This document shows, piece by piece, positions 35,251-47,136 of a stretch of DNA of 64,000 nucleotides (its first letter is position 1; every line of letters begins with the position of its first letter). The stretch lies in assembly GCA_019321725.1 (NCBI GenBank), contig CM033108.1, forward strand, positions 19,481,799-19,545,798, read 5' to 3'. The position numbers and the translations under genes were made by a program. A model generated the notes under the pieces. The model had not been told where the DNA came from. It did not search any database and was given only the letters and a program-made list of their open reading frames with translations. Source of the DNA: Paulownia fortunei. Lineage: Eukaryota > Streptophyta > Magnoliopsida > Lamiales > Paulowniaceae.

Positions 35251-36784
35251 TATTTCCAGGAATGGGTATGCAGGAAAATTTAAAATATAAACACTTGCAA
35301 AATAATTAAAAATACTATCCCGAATCTGATGCAATTATTTGGTTTGCGTTTATGGTTACTGGCTTTAAAATCAAATGACTTTCACAAATTATAATTGAAT
35401 AAGTACTTCGGTTGATATTCGGTAACGATTCAAATTGTTAGCCCTGAATTAAAAACAAACTTGCAAGGAATCTTAAGTGGGTATCCACACTTTGAGGAAA
35501 TCCACAAATATTAAATTCTTGTTTGAAAATTCAAACTCTTTGCTTCTAAACTAGAATATGGGAGTGCATAATTAATTCTTAAATTATTTAGTGATTACAC
35601 GAATTAATCGGAATAAAAAAAGTGGAACTTTTTTAATGGAAGAAGGAATGTTAGACTAAAGATGAAGGGGCAGTTTTTCATGTACTAACGGGGCTGATTT
35701 TTTATTCAAAAAGCTTGCGAAATTCGCACCCCTGCAGATGTGTATTGATACACACTTTTTTTCCTTTCCCTCATCCAATTAGGTTTCTATTACCTTCCAT
35801 GTTTATCGTATTCCTTTCTTTCTATCGAAGACTACGAGTCTTTGACTTGCTCAACAAGACTCCTAGTGGGCAATAAACTTTAGGCTTGGACTTAATTAAT
35901 TTAATTAAGTCTATTTAATTAATCTCCATCAATTAAACTAGCCCTATTTAATTAATTGATTCAAATAATTAACTAAGACTACCTAATTAATATAGGTCCA
36001 ATTAAATAAATATATTATTTAATTAGATAAATTAATTTATGCCTATATTAATTAATTGATCAAATCAATTAATTAGTTCACTCCACATAAGCCCCTAATC
36101 TTATTGGTTCCAATTAATAATTTTATTATTTATTTTAAATTAATTGATTTAACTCTTTAAATTAATTTTGACTTCAATTGCTTAATCTCTATTAATTATT
36201 TAATCTAACTCCTTGAATTATCTTCTAGATTAGAAGTGGACTTTCGCAATTTGTGTGTAACCCTTTGATCCACTCTAAACTATTACTAGACTTACAACTC
36301 TTCAAACTTAAGTAAAATAAATATTTTATTTTGATTAATTAATTCAATTAATTAATCGTCTTGAAACTAACTCTTTAACTTCGAAAACCTCAGAAGTAAT
36401 GATAAGCACCTAGTAGTGCATCATGACTACTAGTCTTAGGTGAAATAGCAGCAAACATATTTCAATCATGAGTACCATGCAAATTTACTCTTTTCATCCC
36501 TAATCTTTAGATTAAGTCTGGGGCATGGGTAATTAGTTGAAACACTATTTGACTTAATAACTATGATTCCATTTCGAGTCTCATTAACTCTTTGATGAAT
36601 TATTAGGAAAGCCTCATCTCATATCCACCATGCCTTATCTAATATCTTTGAAATCAAGGGCTTAGAAAACATAAAAGATTTACCTATTTTTCAAGATTGG
36701 ACATCTATTATGCTCTTATATTTGTAAAACGATATTTTTCAGATCATATTAATAAAATAGGCAATTTTTTATCTTTAATTGCTT
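35251..36784. other. Probable retroelement-derived non-coding DNA with TTAATTAA-rich block
   Basis: No coding region. About 35880-36360 is dense in TTAATTAA / AATTAATT words, a low-complexity block. The later part (36400-36680) has the look of LTR or leader sequence, but no TG...CA ends or target duplication could be fixed. Confidence 0.4.
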
Positions 36785-36990
36785 TTGTTAATTAGATAAA
36801 ATTCCTAAAGCAAATTTAGCTATGGGGCATGGCCTTTCATTTGATGTCGATCATGGAATAAAGATGGAAAAAGAATGGAAGGTTCTTAGAATTATCTAAT
36901 TAGATTATATAATAATTATCTAGAGATAAAGTTGGAGATTTTTAGGAAATCTTGGGATCAACAAAAAATTCTACAACCAATAAAACAAGA

Positions 36991-37095
36991 GGCCGAAAAT
37001 ACCAAGAGTGGGACTCTTGGAATTTTCAGCCCTTAATATAAATACAAGAGAGCCGAAAATTCGAGAGAGGTCACACTCTCTTTGAATTTTCAGCC
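36991..37095. promoter_or_regulatory. LTR promoter: TATA box between two related stem-loops
   Basis: TATAAATA at 37037-37044 is a good plant TATA box. Upstream, 36991-37009 pairs with 37013-37031 (17 of 19 positions, 3-base loop). Downstream, about 37052-37069 pairs with about 37076-37094 (one bulge and one or two mismatches). The stems are related: all four arms contain GAAAATNC or its complement, next to GCC/GGC. Transcription would start about at the second stem, so it would be in the RNA leader. Confidence 0.6.
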
Positions 37096-37568
37096 ATTAC
37101 TCCAAGAAAAAGAAAATAGTATCTTTTCTCCATCTCTTTCTTCCAACACAAAAGAATTCCATCCTTGTATAAAAGTATGTAATTTTTTTTATCACAAGTT
37201 GATATTAAGAATTAATACTCGCTATATACAGTCCAAAAACTAGGTTAGTATAGAAATCAAAATTGCATGTGGAATTCTTATTCTGTGTTCTTGCTCAAAG
37301 TGTGGACTACTTTAAGGGGAGACACTTGGAGTCCTGTGAACCAGAATTCAAAAATGGTCTAGCAATTGATTGTTTCAAACCCTATCTCAACTGGAGTGCA
37401 TTGAAATGTATGAATCGATCTCTTTATTTTATGAATAAAACTAATTGGATTGCAAAATAGATAATAACACATCAAACCCAAGGTGTTATTATAATTGTTA
37501 AAGCATGAATTAATTAAAAAATTTATTTTTTCACTAAGCACACTTCGCAGTTAAGTAAACCCAAGAGC

Positions 37569-37580
37569 GGTATCAGAGCC
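37569..37580 (+). other. Primer-binding site of the copia element (initiator Met tRNA type)
   Basis: GGTATCAGAGCC, the usual copia primer-binding motif TGGTATCAGAGCC with its first T replaced by C. It sits a few bases after the apparent LTR end (AAACCCA). Confidence 0.85.
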
Positions 37581-37974
37581 ACAATTTACGCAATTCCAAT
37601 TGGGATTCAATTTAGGTCTGTTAAATTTAATTATTAAATTCTATTTCTAATAGGGATAAAATAATTCTATAATTTTATTTAATTTTTAAGTTGTGGATAC
37701 AATGCTAAAACGATAAGCAACATATTCAAACCAACTACTATCGGCCAAGGACAGGAGCTGCATGTGTGTGCGCACGGGCGTCGCATGCTAGGTGTGCACT
37801 TGAGTTGCACACTGGTGGTGCGGGGTTGGGCATCGTGTCACTGCCTAGATGCATCATTTTGTCATGGGTAAGCCTGCTTTCCTGTCATGTCATGTTGCAA
37901 ATTTTGATTTTTTAGATTTTTATTAAATTGTTAATTTTAATTTTATAAAAAATGGGTTTTTTTTAATGAAAAAT

Positions 37975-40900
37975 TATAATACCCAAGCCTCACACTACTC
38001 ATTTGCCCAATATGATTCATGCACTATATGCTACTTATATGCTAATTTGCATTAACATCTACATCACATCTTTTATAGCATTCTTAATCATCATACCTCC
38101 AATGCTATCACTTGATGTTAGCAGTTGAGATCCTACAACTTAATTAAGTGATTCTATATTTAGATGAGATAAAGAATAGATTGATCAATATAATGGATAT
38201 TCATAGGTTGTATGTTATAATTTTAGATGTGTTAAAGGTATCACTAGTAAGCTTATATGATTCGATTTGATTTGATTGACCTGTTTTAAAGGTATACATC
38301 CATAGATTAACATACTCAGGATATCAGACATGATATAATGTGATTTAAGTGTCATAATACAAGGTTCATATGTGCATGTGATTTTAGAAAATAAAAACTA
38401 GACAATCATTTAAGAATCGGATGTCGATCGGTTTGGAGATCGAATGAACGGTTAAGAAATTAGGGCATAATGTATTATCCGATCATATGGAGATTAAAGT
38501 AGGTTGTACATAGATAAATAATTAATTAGAAACACTAAATTAGGGCTGTATAAGGTGTGAAAAATATCAAATTTGAACCACAGCTTGCCATCTCAAGCTT
38601 GCCACCTCAAGCTTTGCCACCTCAAGCTTCCACCTCAACCTTTGTTCATTTCTATCCTTGAGCCACGACCAAAAACTATTTTTTGAGCTATTTCACTTCC
38701 AAAACCTTCATATTGAATGTTAGAAATTGCTCTCAAGTAATTCCAAGTAAAGAAAAAAAAGTGAAGGAAGCAAAGGGAAGTAAGGAGAAGTAAGTTGAAT
38801 CTAAAATCTGTGTATAGGTGAGCTTTAATTCATATTTTTTATTTAAGTTCTTGAATTGTTTGAGGGTTTAATATTTTTAAAGCTTTTATTATTGATTGTA
38901 ATTATGTTAGAATTTTATTTGTGGTCTTTTAGTTCACAAAAGAAGGATTTTTAGTTGCAAAATCACAATAAAAATCACTAGGGACAGAAATTGTATACTT
39001 GCTGATTTTTGATATTTATGCTTTATATATGTATAATAACTTGATTAAAACCTGTGTATTTAACCATATATGTGTTTATATATGAGTCTAGGTGATGTAT
39101 GTAAGTTTAGAGAGGTTATAAATTGTAATAAAATATGATAATTAAAGAGGTGCTCAAAACTATCTTCTTTGAAATTCAGATTCTGTCCTATATGAATGGT
39201 GGTGGTTTTACATCAATAAATACATTAGTTTTGGTAGTACTTTGATCTGGTTGTCTCTTTATATGTGTTATCTAAGTATGGTGAAAATTTTGGAGTGATT
39301 GAATGTACTTAATGGTGCCAAAACCATTAATGTCATGAAGTGTACCAAACTGTCATGGTAGGAAAACAATCTGTTTCAGTATGTTGTGAAGAGAGCTAAA
39401 CTTGGGAAGCTATATCCACGAGTTTTAGAAATTCTATGATATGGTTACATTTAAATACATGTTATCTAAGTGTGATAAAAATTTGGGAGTGATTGAATAT
39501 GTTTAGGGATGTCAAAACTATCATGCAACTAAATTGGACAGCAAGTAAATATGAAAATGTGAATCTGTCCCATTTGATAACTTAGCATATTTCAACCTAG
39601 ACATGTTGCTATTGAGTGTTAACAATTAGGTACATGATATTAGAGTTATAAAAATTCAATTATATGATGTTTGCATGTATCTAAGATGAGAAATTAAGGT
39701 ATTGGAGGGACTAGATTGGATTCTAGTTTGTAAAACCTAGATAGCTTGGTATTTAAGGTCTTAGTATGATATTTTATATTTTCAACTTGCCAAATTGGGA
39801 ATGGTGCTTGATGTTGGGTAATATTACAGGCTATTTTACATCTAAGATTAGAGGAGAATAATAAATAAATCTACACTAAGCCACCAACTAAGTGAAAGGT
39901 AAGTAAAGATTCATTTACAACTACAATACAAGAACATAATATGTCTTGAAGCATGTATACCTAATGTGTTGATGATATTAAATTTGACTGAGAGTCTTAT
40001 GATTCGTGAAACATGTTGAGAGCAAGACGACTTGCATTTCATATTGAACATACCATTCATGAGCATTAACATGTGCATGCACGGCATAGGAGTATAGTGG
40101 AGGTTCTTGCATGCACGATATGATTTGAGACATGGTTTTCAAAAAGAAAATATTTTGGTTGGCCACTACTAGTGTACCGAGGCATGTGAGGCGTGCTTAT
40201 ATGATATTTTGGGGCATCATGAGTGTTACTTGTCGGAGGATCACAGGGGTTGACAAGGGGTGTGCCTCTGGTGGTCACGAGAGGGTGGACCACTTGAATG
40301 TGCTCTTATTGACTCCGCTAGTGGGAAGACTTTTGGAGGATCACAGGGGAAACAGGGGGTGGACCTCTGGTGATCCCAAGAGATGGCCCTTGGATTGAGT
40401 CAATTTGTTTATGTCCATGTAATTATTGATGTTATTTAGAGCTCTATCCGGTGCATAGTTGGTAGGCCAAGGGCCCAATAAATGAAGTGATTTTTTTATA
40501 AAAACTCTTTGATTTATGAGTACTCAATTTGATACATTTATAGCATCATATCTTAGAGTTGAGTTGCATGAGATTTTATATCATATTCTTGTCATGCATG
40601 ATTTTTACTTATTGAACATTAGCTCACGTAATTCATACATTGTAGGTGATCATGGTGAGATTTTAGACCTCTAGTTTACTGGCTCGAAGTGGAGCTCCTA
40701 TAGGTTTTCAAAGATCAATGTACTTGGATGACGACTTGTTGGATTATTTTGTGGGCTGTGTTTTTGATTTTACAGTTATTGTATTATATTGGTGACTTTA
40801 TCTTGTATATCACTTTCAAAACTCCTTTGTGATAAAAAGTTTGGGTTGTGATGGTTTTGATAGACTTGGTTAATGTTTAATAACTACTTATGTATATACA

Positions 40901-41054
40901 GTGTGACAGGATATGAAAACACTTTATTTTTATCAATGTTTTGTTGAACTGAGTAGAAAGAAAAAAAAAGTTATACACAAGCATACATGCACAAATTGTG
41001 TTGCACAGGTTGTTTATATATATATTTTATACATATTATTGGGAGGTTGTGACA
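37975..41054 (+). mobile_element. Ty3/gypsy solo LTR (3,080 bp) in the copia leader
   Basis: It starts TATAATACCC (G of the usual TGTAATACCC mutated to A) and ends GGTTGTGACA, flanked by AAAAT at 37970-37974 and 41055-41059. No internal region. Same family as the LTRs of the element at 2087-8346, and it gives the full length that the deleted 3' LTR there has lost. It contains a 100-bp-spaced duplication at 40235-40390. Confidence 0.92.
40235..40392 (+). repeat. GC-richer direct duplication, period 100 bp
   Basis: GGAGGATCACAGGGG occurs at 40235 and 40335, each followed by 'ggg(tg)g...cctctggtg' and 'cac/ccc..gaga'. The two units are imperfect copies in a GC-rich island within the LTR. Confidence 0.75.
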
Positions 41055-41059
41055 AAAAT

Positions 41060-42217
41060 TGAGATTTTATCCCAAGTCACAAAATTACAATTTTAAGTGA
41101 ATGGTAAATTTACATGTTTTAATAAATCATGAGATGTATTTATTAGCTTGTATGGGATAATTATGGAGCCATTTGACCAATATGATTGAATTTTTATATT
41201 TTTGGGTTTTAAAATAGGACCTACGCATCTTTTATTTTTTTCTTGTATGTACTTTATTTTTTTTAAATGAGACTAGCATAAGGTGATGTTTTTTATTTTT
41301 ATTTTTAGTGGACAAGAAGAACGATCAAGACGAAGAATCAAGAGAAGGTCCATGAATGTATGGATATATTCGTGTAATAGAAATAGTTTATGTTCCATTT
41401 TATCACCCTTAGATTGTCCTAAATCTATTTTTGGCTCAAATGAATCGCATAGCATTGGTCCATAATCATCCAGTTATATATGTATTAGATGCATACATAA
41501 GGTTATTAATGCTTCCAATGATATTTTTGCTTTCTGTTGAATACAAACATATTAAATGAACTAAGATAAAATTGATGAGGTCTTAGTTAATAATAATAAC
41601 CCCACTTGAATAAAAATCAAATAAAGGAATTTTTGAAATTTCAATTTCAATCAAATATGGATAAAATTGAGTTGGACCCAATAATCCATGCCTATCATCA
41701 AAAGTAGATGACATGATGATGCTACCTCACTTAGTCATTGACCATGAGTTGTGGAATGATTTTTGTGATGGAAGGCTGTGATCTCTACTAAGCATGGAGA
41801 TACTTATGAGATGAACTCGCCCTTATGTTGATCATGAGTCATGGATCGTTTTGAAGCTCTATCTACATGGAGGTTTGATAGGTCTTGCTTAACAATTACT
41901 ACAATATGGGCTCATAAAATTAGGGTATATTAGAAGAAGTGAGGTAAAACATCTTGAGGGTTATATGGAGATACAACCATTAAAAGTTAACCACCTATCA
42001 ATATATTTTATGGGTTTATAAAATTGGGGTATATGAGATATTGATTGGGCTTCAAGCCTATCAGGAAATATGATTTCCCAGATTGTCATTAGGGGTGATG
42101 GGGTTTGAATAAAATAGTAAGAGACATTTATAACCAAAGACCTTGTTATAGGTGAATATATTTGGAAATAATGCTCATTTTTTGCCTCGTTTTGATTTTG
42201 GTAGATTGACTATAAAA
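41060..42217 (+). other. Copia leader, second half, no gene
   Basis: Continuation of the copia element after the solo LTR and up to the gag start. Open frames of about 60 codons near 41273-41465 occur on both strands over the same bases and show no recognisable protein. I see no RNA gene. Confidence 0.45.
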
Positions 42218-43135
42218 ATGGCCAAAAATCCACTTGCATCAATTTTGGACACTAATAAATTAATTAGACTCATTTTTATCAATTAACTTAGGAACCTCAA
42301 AATGATTTTACAATATAAGAAAAGATCCTACATCCTCGATACTCCTTCACTCCAAGGTCCGTTGGTAGATGGAATCGAGGAGGAGCTTGCAGAATATCAA
42401 CAAAAAGTTGGTGATGATCTACATATGTGATGCTATATGATGGCATCAATGTTAAATGAGTTGTAGAGAAACACAAGATACATGCTCATGAAATTAATAT
42501 CTATGTTTACCTACAAGAGTTGTATGGTGAACACAACTAGGTAGGCAAGATATTAGATATTGAAAGAGGTTTTCAAGACACATATGATGGAGGGCTCTTC
42601 AGTCCATGTCTACAGATTGAAATCATAGGCTTGATAGAAAGGCTCGAGTCCCTTGGAGTTATTATGGATAACAAACTTTATATGGATCTTATCCTATAAT
42701 CTCTGTCTCCATTATTTGATACCTCCATAAGATGGAATCTAGCTTTGTAGAGCTGGTTGACATGTTGAAGATGACAGTATCCACTATGAAAAAGGACAAG
42801 TCGGTCATACTTATTAGATTTTCTTCTAAATCGAAGGCTTCAAAGCCCAAGAAGAAGAAGGGAAAGGGGAAAAGTTCCTTGAATACCAATAGCATGAAGA
42901 CAACTGGTGGGGTCTCAAATTGTTCTAACAAAGCCGATGACAAATGCCATTACTGCGGCAAACCTAGGCATTGGAAGAGGAACTACAAGGAGTACCTTGC
43001 GAGTCCGAAGAGTTCAGGTATTTATTTTGTTAAAGTTAACTTATCAGTTAACGATGCTTCTTGGGTATTGAATACCAGCTGTGGGTCTTATCTTCGCAAT
43101 GATTTATAGGTGATGGCAAGAAGCAGAAGGCTAAG
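42218..43135 (+). pseudogene. copia gag and protease start
   Basis: ATG 42218 opens AKNPLASILDTNKL, the common N-terminal gag motif of this copia type. Decayed gag follows with stops, then an open stretch from 42732 (ESSFVELVDMLKMTVSTMKK; KSKASKPKKKKGKGK basic region). The zinc knuckle CHYCGKPRHWKRNY at about 42947-42988 has Tyr in place of the last Cys. The protease motif begins WVLNTSCGSY at 43062: Asn replaces the catalytic Asp (codon 43071-43073). Not functional. Confidence 0.85.
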
Positions 43136-44069
43136 TAGAGGAGAGACGATCCTACGGTTGGGAAATAGAGTAAAAGTTGCTATATTAGCCATAGAGACTG
43201 TTAACATAGCTTTAGGACATGAAAAAGTTTTAGTTTGAGATAATTGTTTTTACGTTTTAGAGATAGTCAAGAACATTATCTCCATTTCTATTTTGGATGG
43301 AGAAGGTTCTACTTCTTCAATAAAACATGAAAGTTGTTCTATTTTTAAAGATTAAGTTTTGATTTACTCTAGCATATTTATGAATAGTTTATGTACTATT
43401 ACTCCCCACAACTTCTTTCTTCACATTCAATAAAATAAAAAGAAATTAGATAATCATAGTTCCAAATTCTTATAGCAAGCTAGATTAGGTCACATGTCTG
43501 AGAACAGAATCCACAAGTTGGCCTAATTGCTCAATCTTCAGAACGAGCAAGGAATGCCAATGCGTGAATCATATCCTAAGGGAGAGAAAACCAAATCACC
43601 ATTTGTTGGACAAGTGGAGTGATCCAAAGAATTTTTAGATTTGATCCATACGGATTTTTGCGGGCTACTAAGTGTTGATGCTCGTGGGAACTACCACTAC
43701 TTCATAACCTTTATCGATGATTATTCTAGGTATGGTTATGTCTACTTTTTAAGGTATAAATCTGAAGCCTTTCAAGGATTTCAAATGCGAAGTGGAGAAA
43801 CAAACTGGGCTAAGTATCAAAGCTCTTCAATGAGATCAAGGGGGTGAATATTTGAGCACAAAATTTTTTGATTATCTAGAAGAGAATAGGATTCTCTCTC
43901 AATGGACTCCTCCTACTACTCCACAACTCAACAAAGTTGCAGCTATGAGATATAGTTCGATCGATGATGAGTTTCACTAGACTTTCTCTTTCATTCTGGG
44001 GCTATGCTCTAGAAATGGCAGTATATTTATTAAATAAAGTGTTGTCATATTCGGCGCCCAAAACAACAT
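43136..44069 (+). pseudogene. copia protease end to integrase core
   Basis: After a frameshift the protease/GAG-pre-integrase region is readable in pieces (near 43490: HMSENRIHKLA). The integrase core is clearer: LDLIHTDFCGLLSVDARGNY and FITFIDDYSRYGYVYFLRYK lie in one open frame from 43641. Later, in other frames, remnants around 43880-44060 match the DYLEENGILSQWTPP... and MAVYLLNKV regions. It stops abruptly at 44069, where an LTR begins. The 5 bases before that LTR are AACAT, a candidate left target-site copy. Confidence 0.82.
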
Positions 44070-45589
44070 TGATAAGTGCATATTTTTGTATCAAAACCTT
44101 TATACTTTTCTTACTTTATTCTTTTTAATATTATCATTTTATCAATATTTTGTTTTAGGGAATCAATCAATATAAAAAGATAAAAAAAGCATGTTTCCAA
44201 ACTTGTCTAATTTTTGTATTTTGAGCATAACTTCATGATCAAAATCCATATGGACCTAAAGCTTATTTCATTTGAAAGCCAAGAGATAGAAGTACAACTT
44301 TTATATTGTAAGCTCAGCCCAATTTAGTCTTGATTATAGCATAAAATTCATCTAAGTAGTTGTACAAAATCGATCACCAAAATTCGAATCAAAGTTTAGT
44401 CCAGTATTGACTTATTTGACAAGATGGTGAGAAAATGTGTCAAAATTGTAAAAACATAGGCTGCAAGTTACTGCTGCTGTTAAAGGATGACTTTTCGATA
44501 TGATTCGGTAATTTAACCATATCTCCTTCATCTGACTCCAAATTTGACAACTGATATATGAAAATATTGATGCACAGAAAGATCTAGAATTTGTTTTCTT
44601 CATTCATCTTCAAAATATGGTTATATTTGACTAAAAAATGCAATTCAATTCGGTAGGTGAGGACTTAGTGTAACAACGTACCAACTCTTGTCAACTAGCA
44701 TATCACTTGATTAACCACTCCATTATTTGTTTAGCCTCTAGCTTACTCCAAGTAAATAGGCCATGTATTAAGCGTGTAAGAGGGGGGAGGGTAGAGGGTT
44801 TTGTTAAGCTAAGTTTTCTAGTATGTATATTTTCTAGTAATGTAAATTTTCTTGTAGTAATAGAAATGTATTCTCTAGTTTCTCTTCTATTTTACTCTTT
44901 CCTACTTTTCTTAAGTGTTTCTAAATTTTATTTTGCTAAGGAAAAAAGGTGAACCTCTTGATGGACGAAGAGGAATGGTTATAAGGGTAGAAAATATTTA
45001 AGTATATTGTATTATTATTTTGAGTTTTGATCTAAACCCTACTTATTATGTTGTGATTTTTGATTTATGTATTTCCAATGGCACAACAAATACTTGAGTT
45101 CATTTAGCTTATTGTACGATTTTACCCCACCAACTGCTAATGTGAAATTTTGATTTTGTTGTTGACAAAGGTGTATATAAATACTTGATCCCATAAATAA
45201 GTATTGGCGTTAAGAGATAATTTGTAATAGTAAGACAATATCCTGACTACCTTATTGCATGAGATATTTGATAATATCTTTCCATTGGAACCTTCATTAT
45301 ATATGAATTCCAATTATGATAATTAATAGAGGTAAAAAGAATAAATAATCGTTTCTTTATTCAAAACTCAAGAGTGGATCCCTAATCCTCAATACTTTTA
45401 TTACTTCGATTTTTCTTTAGTTACAACATACATTAATTGGTCATATATTTTGATTCACAAAAATCCTATTTTTTAGAATTATAATCCTGAATTCTCTAAG
45501 CAACTTCCCTGTTGATCGATTTTGGACTCACGAGAAATTTATTACTTAATACAACCTGCACTTGGGTTTGAAAATTTAAAGTTGTAGCA
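44070..45589 (+). repeat. 5' LTR of the plus-strand Athila-like element (1,520 bp)
   Basis: Starts TGATAAGTGCATATTTTT, the typical start of plant Athila-type LTRs, and ends at about GTTGTAGCA before the primer-binding site. The end is uncertain by a few bases. It shares its start type with the minus-strand LTR at 22348-24338, but the two are otherwise different families. Confidence 0.78.
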
Positions 45590-45596
45590 AGTTTTT

Positions 45597-45613
45597 TGGC
45601 ACCGTTGCCGAGG
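45597..45613 (+). other. Primer-binding site, tRNA-Asp type
   Basis: TGGCACCGTTGCCGAGG, two changes from the Athila/Tat consensus TGGCGCCGTTGCCGGGG. It confirms plus-strand orientation. Confidence 0.85.
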
Positions 45614-45790
45614 AAGGCAAGGTAAGTATTCAGGTTTGTTAATATTTTTCATTTGTAAATACAGTTTGTTTATTTTCTTTATGGATATTTAATTATATGG
45701 TATAGTAGTCATAATTCTCGATGTTTAGTTAGAAATAATTATGAACTTTTATTTGAAAATTTGTTTGAATCATCTCCCCACACTTCCACC

Positions 45791-46985
45791 ATGGGTGAAA
45801 ATGAAAGTGTCCAAGATGAAAATGAAAATTAACAGGTGCATACCATGCGTTATTACTTGCAACCTCCTCAAAATTCTTTTCCTTGTTTCATTTTTCCTCT
45901 CAATATAAATAACTTTCGATTTAAGTCAGGTACAATCCCTTTACTTCCTAATTTCCATGGTTTAGATTGTGAAAGCCCTTACTTACATTTGAAAGAATTT
46001 GATGAAGTATGTGCCACTTTTGATGATCAAACTTGCACAAATAAGATTGTTAAGCTCAAATTATTTCATTTTTCTTTAAAATATAATGCTAAAAATTGGC
46101 TTAATTCTTTAAAACATAGGTCAATTGGCACTTGGCAAGAAATGCAAGATGAATTTTTTAAAAAAATTCTTTCCAACTCATAAAACTAATGCTTTGAAAA
46201 GATAAATTCAATTTTTTTCTCAAAATTCTAATGAAGCTTTCTTTCAATATTAGGAAAGATTTAAAAATTGTTGAATTCATGCCCACATCATGGTTTTGAA
46301 AAATAGCGCTTAATAGTTTCTTTTATGAAGGTTTAACTCTTGAAACAAAATAATTTATTGAAATAATATGTAATGATGAGTTTCGTAATAAAGGACCTGA
46401 TGAAGCCCTAGAATATCTAGATTATTTTGTAGAAAACTCTCAATCATGGCATGGTTTTAATTCTTCTGAAGGTTCTATTAGAGCTAATCTTGTTAATAGT
46501 AATAAAGGAAAATATTACCTTAACCAAGAAGATAATTTAAATGCTAGGCTTGCTAGTTTAACAAGAAAAGTTGAAGCCATGTAACTTTAAAAAGTAAAGA
46601 AAATCAAATATGTGTAAGAGCAAGAAGTTTGTAACAATTGTGAATTTTTGGGGTACTCCATCAATGAATGTACAAAAAATATTTCCATTCAAAAACCTTT
46701 CCATTCTCCATATTCTTAAACTTACAATCCACAATAGAGAAATCATTCCAATTTTAGTTGGCGAGATGATAATTATGCCTGACTGTTGCATTCACAAAAA
46801 CCACCAAACTTTCATTCTTATCCAGCTCCATATACAAAATCCCTTGAAGAGACTTTGCAAGCATTTATGCATGAACAAACAAACATCAATAATCAGACTT
46901 TACAAGCTATCAATGAGATCAAAAGCACACTTTCAACGTTGACAACTTTTTTGTGTATTCACGAAAAAGGTAAATTTTCCGCTTA
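45791..46985 (+). pseudogene. Athila-like gag
   Basis: ATG 45791 opens MGENESVQDENEN, then a stop. The next open stretch (45836-46183) carries the capsid-type sequence: LLPNFHGLDCESPYLHLKEF, KLKLFHFSLKYNAKNWLNSL and GTWQEMQDEFFKK. A run of A residues near 46158 marks a frameshift (KKILSNS versus the expected KKFFPTH continuation). A knuckle CNNCEFLGYSINEC near 46625 has Tyr for His. A later open stretch (46786-46986) reads like the region between knuckle and protease (ETLQAFMHEQTNINNQTLQA). Dead by several independent mutations. Confidence 0.85.
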
Positions 46986-47136
46986 ACCTCAACCTAATTC
47001 TTCCACTCAGTGTCATGTTTCTTCTTCAGGTGAAAATGCAATCAAGGAGGTTAATTCAGTCACAACTCTTCAGAATGGAAAAGTTATTTATAAGAGTATT
47101 CATCCTATGTAGAAAGTTTCTAATCCATCTCCAGAA

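Larger units (their letters stand above)
36785..44069 (+). mobile_element. Ty1/copia element, broken by a solo LTR and an Athila-like insertion
   Basis: LTR-like DNA with promoter, then a tRNA-iMet primer-binding site (37569-37580), a long leader, gag (from 42218), protease and integrase core pieces, in copia order on the plus strand. The leader is split by the gypsy solo LTR at 37975-41054, and the integrase end is cut at 44069 by the Athila-like LTR. Reverse transcriptase and the 3' LTR were not found, so they are lost or beyond recognition. The left boundary at TGTTAATTAG (36785) is a guess. Confidence 0.7.
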
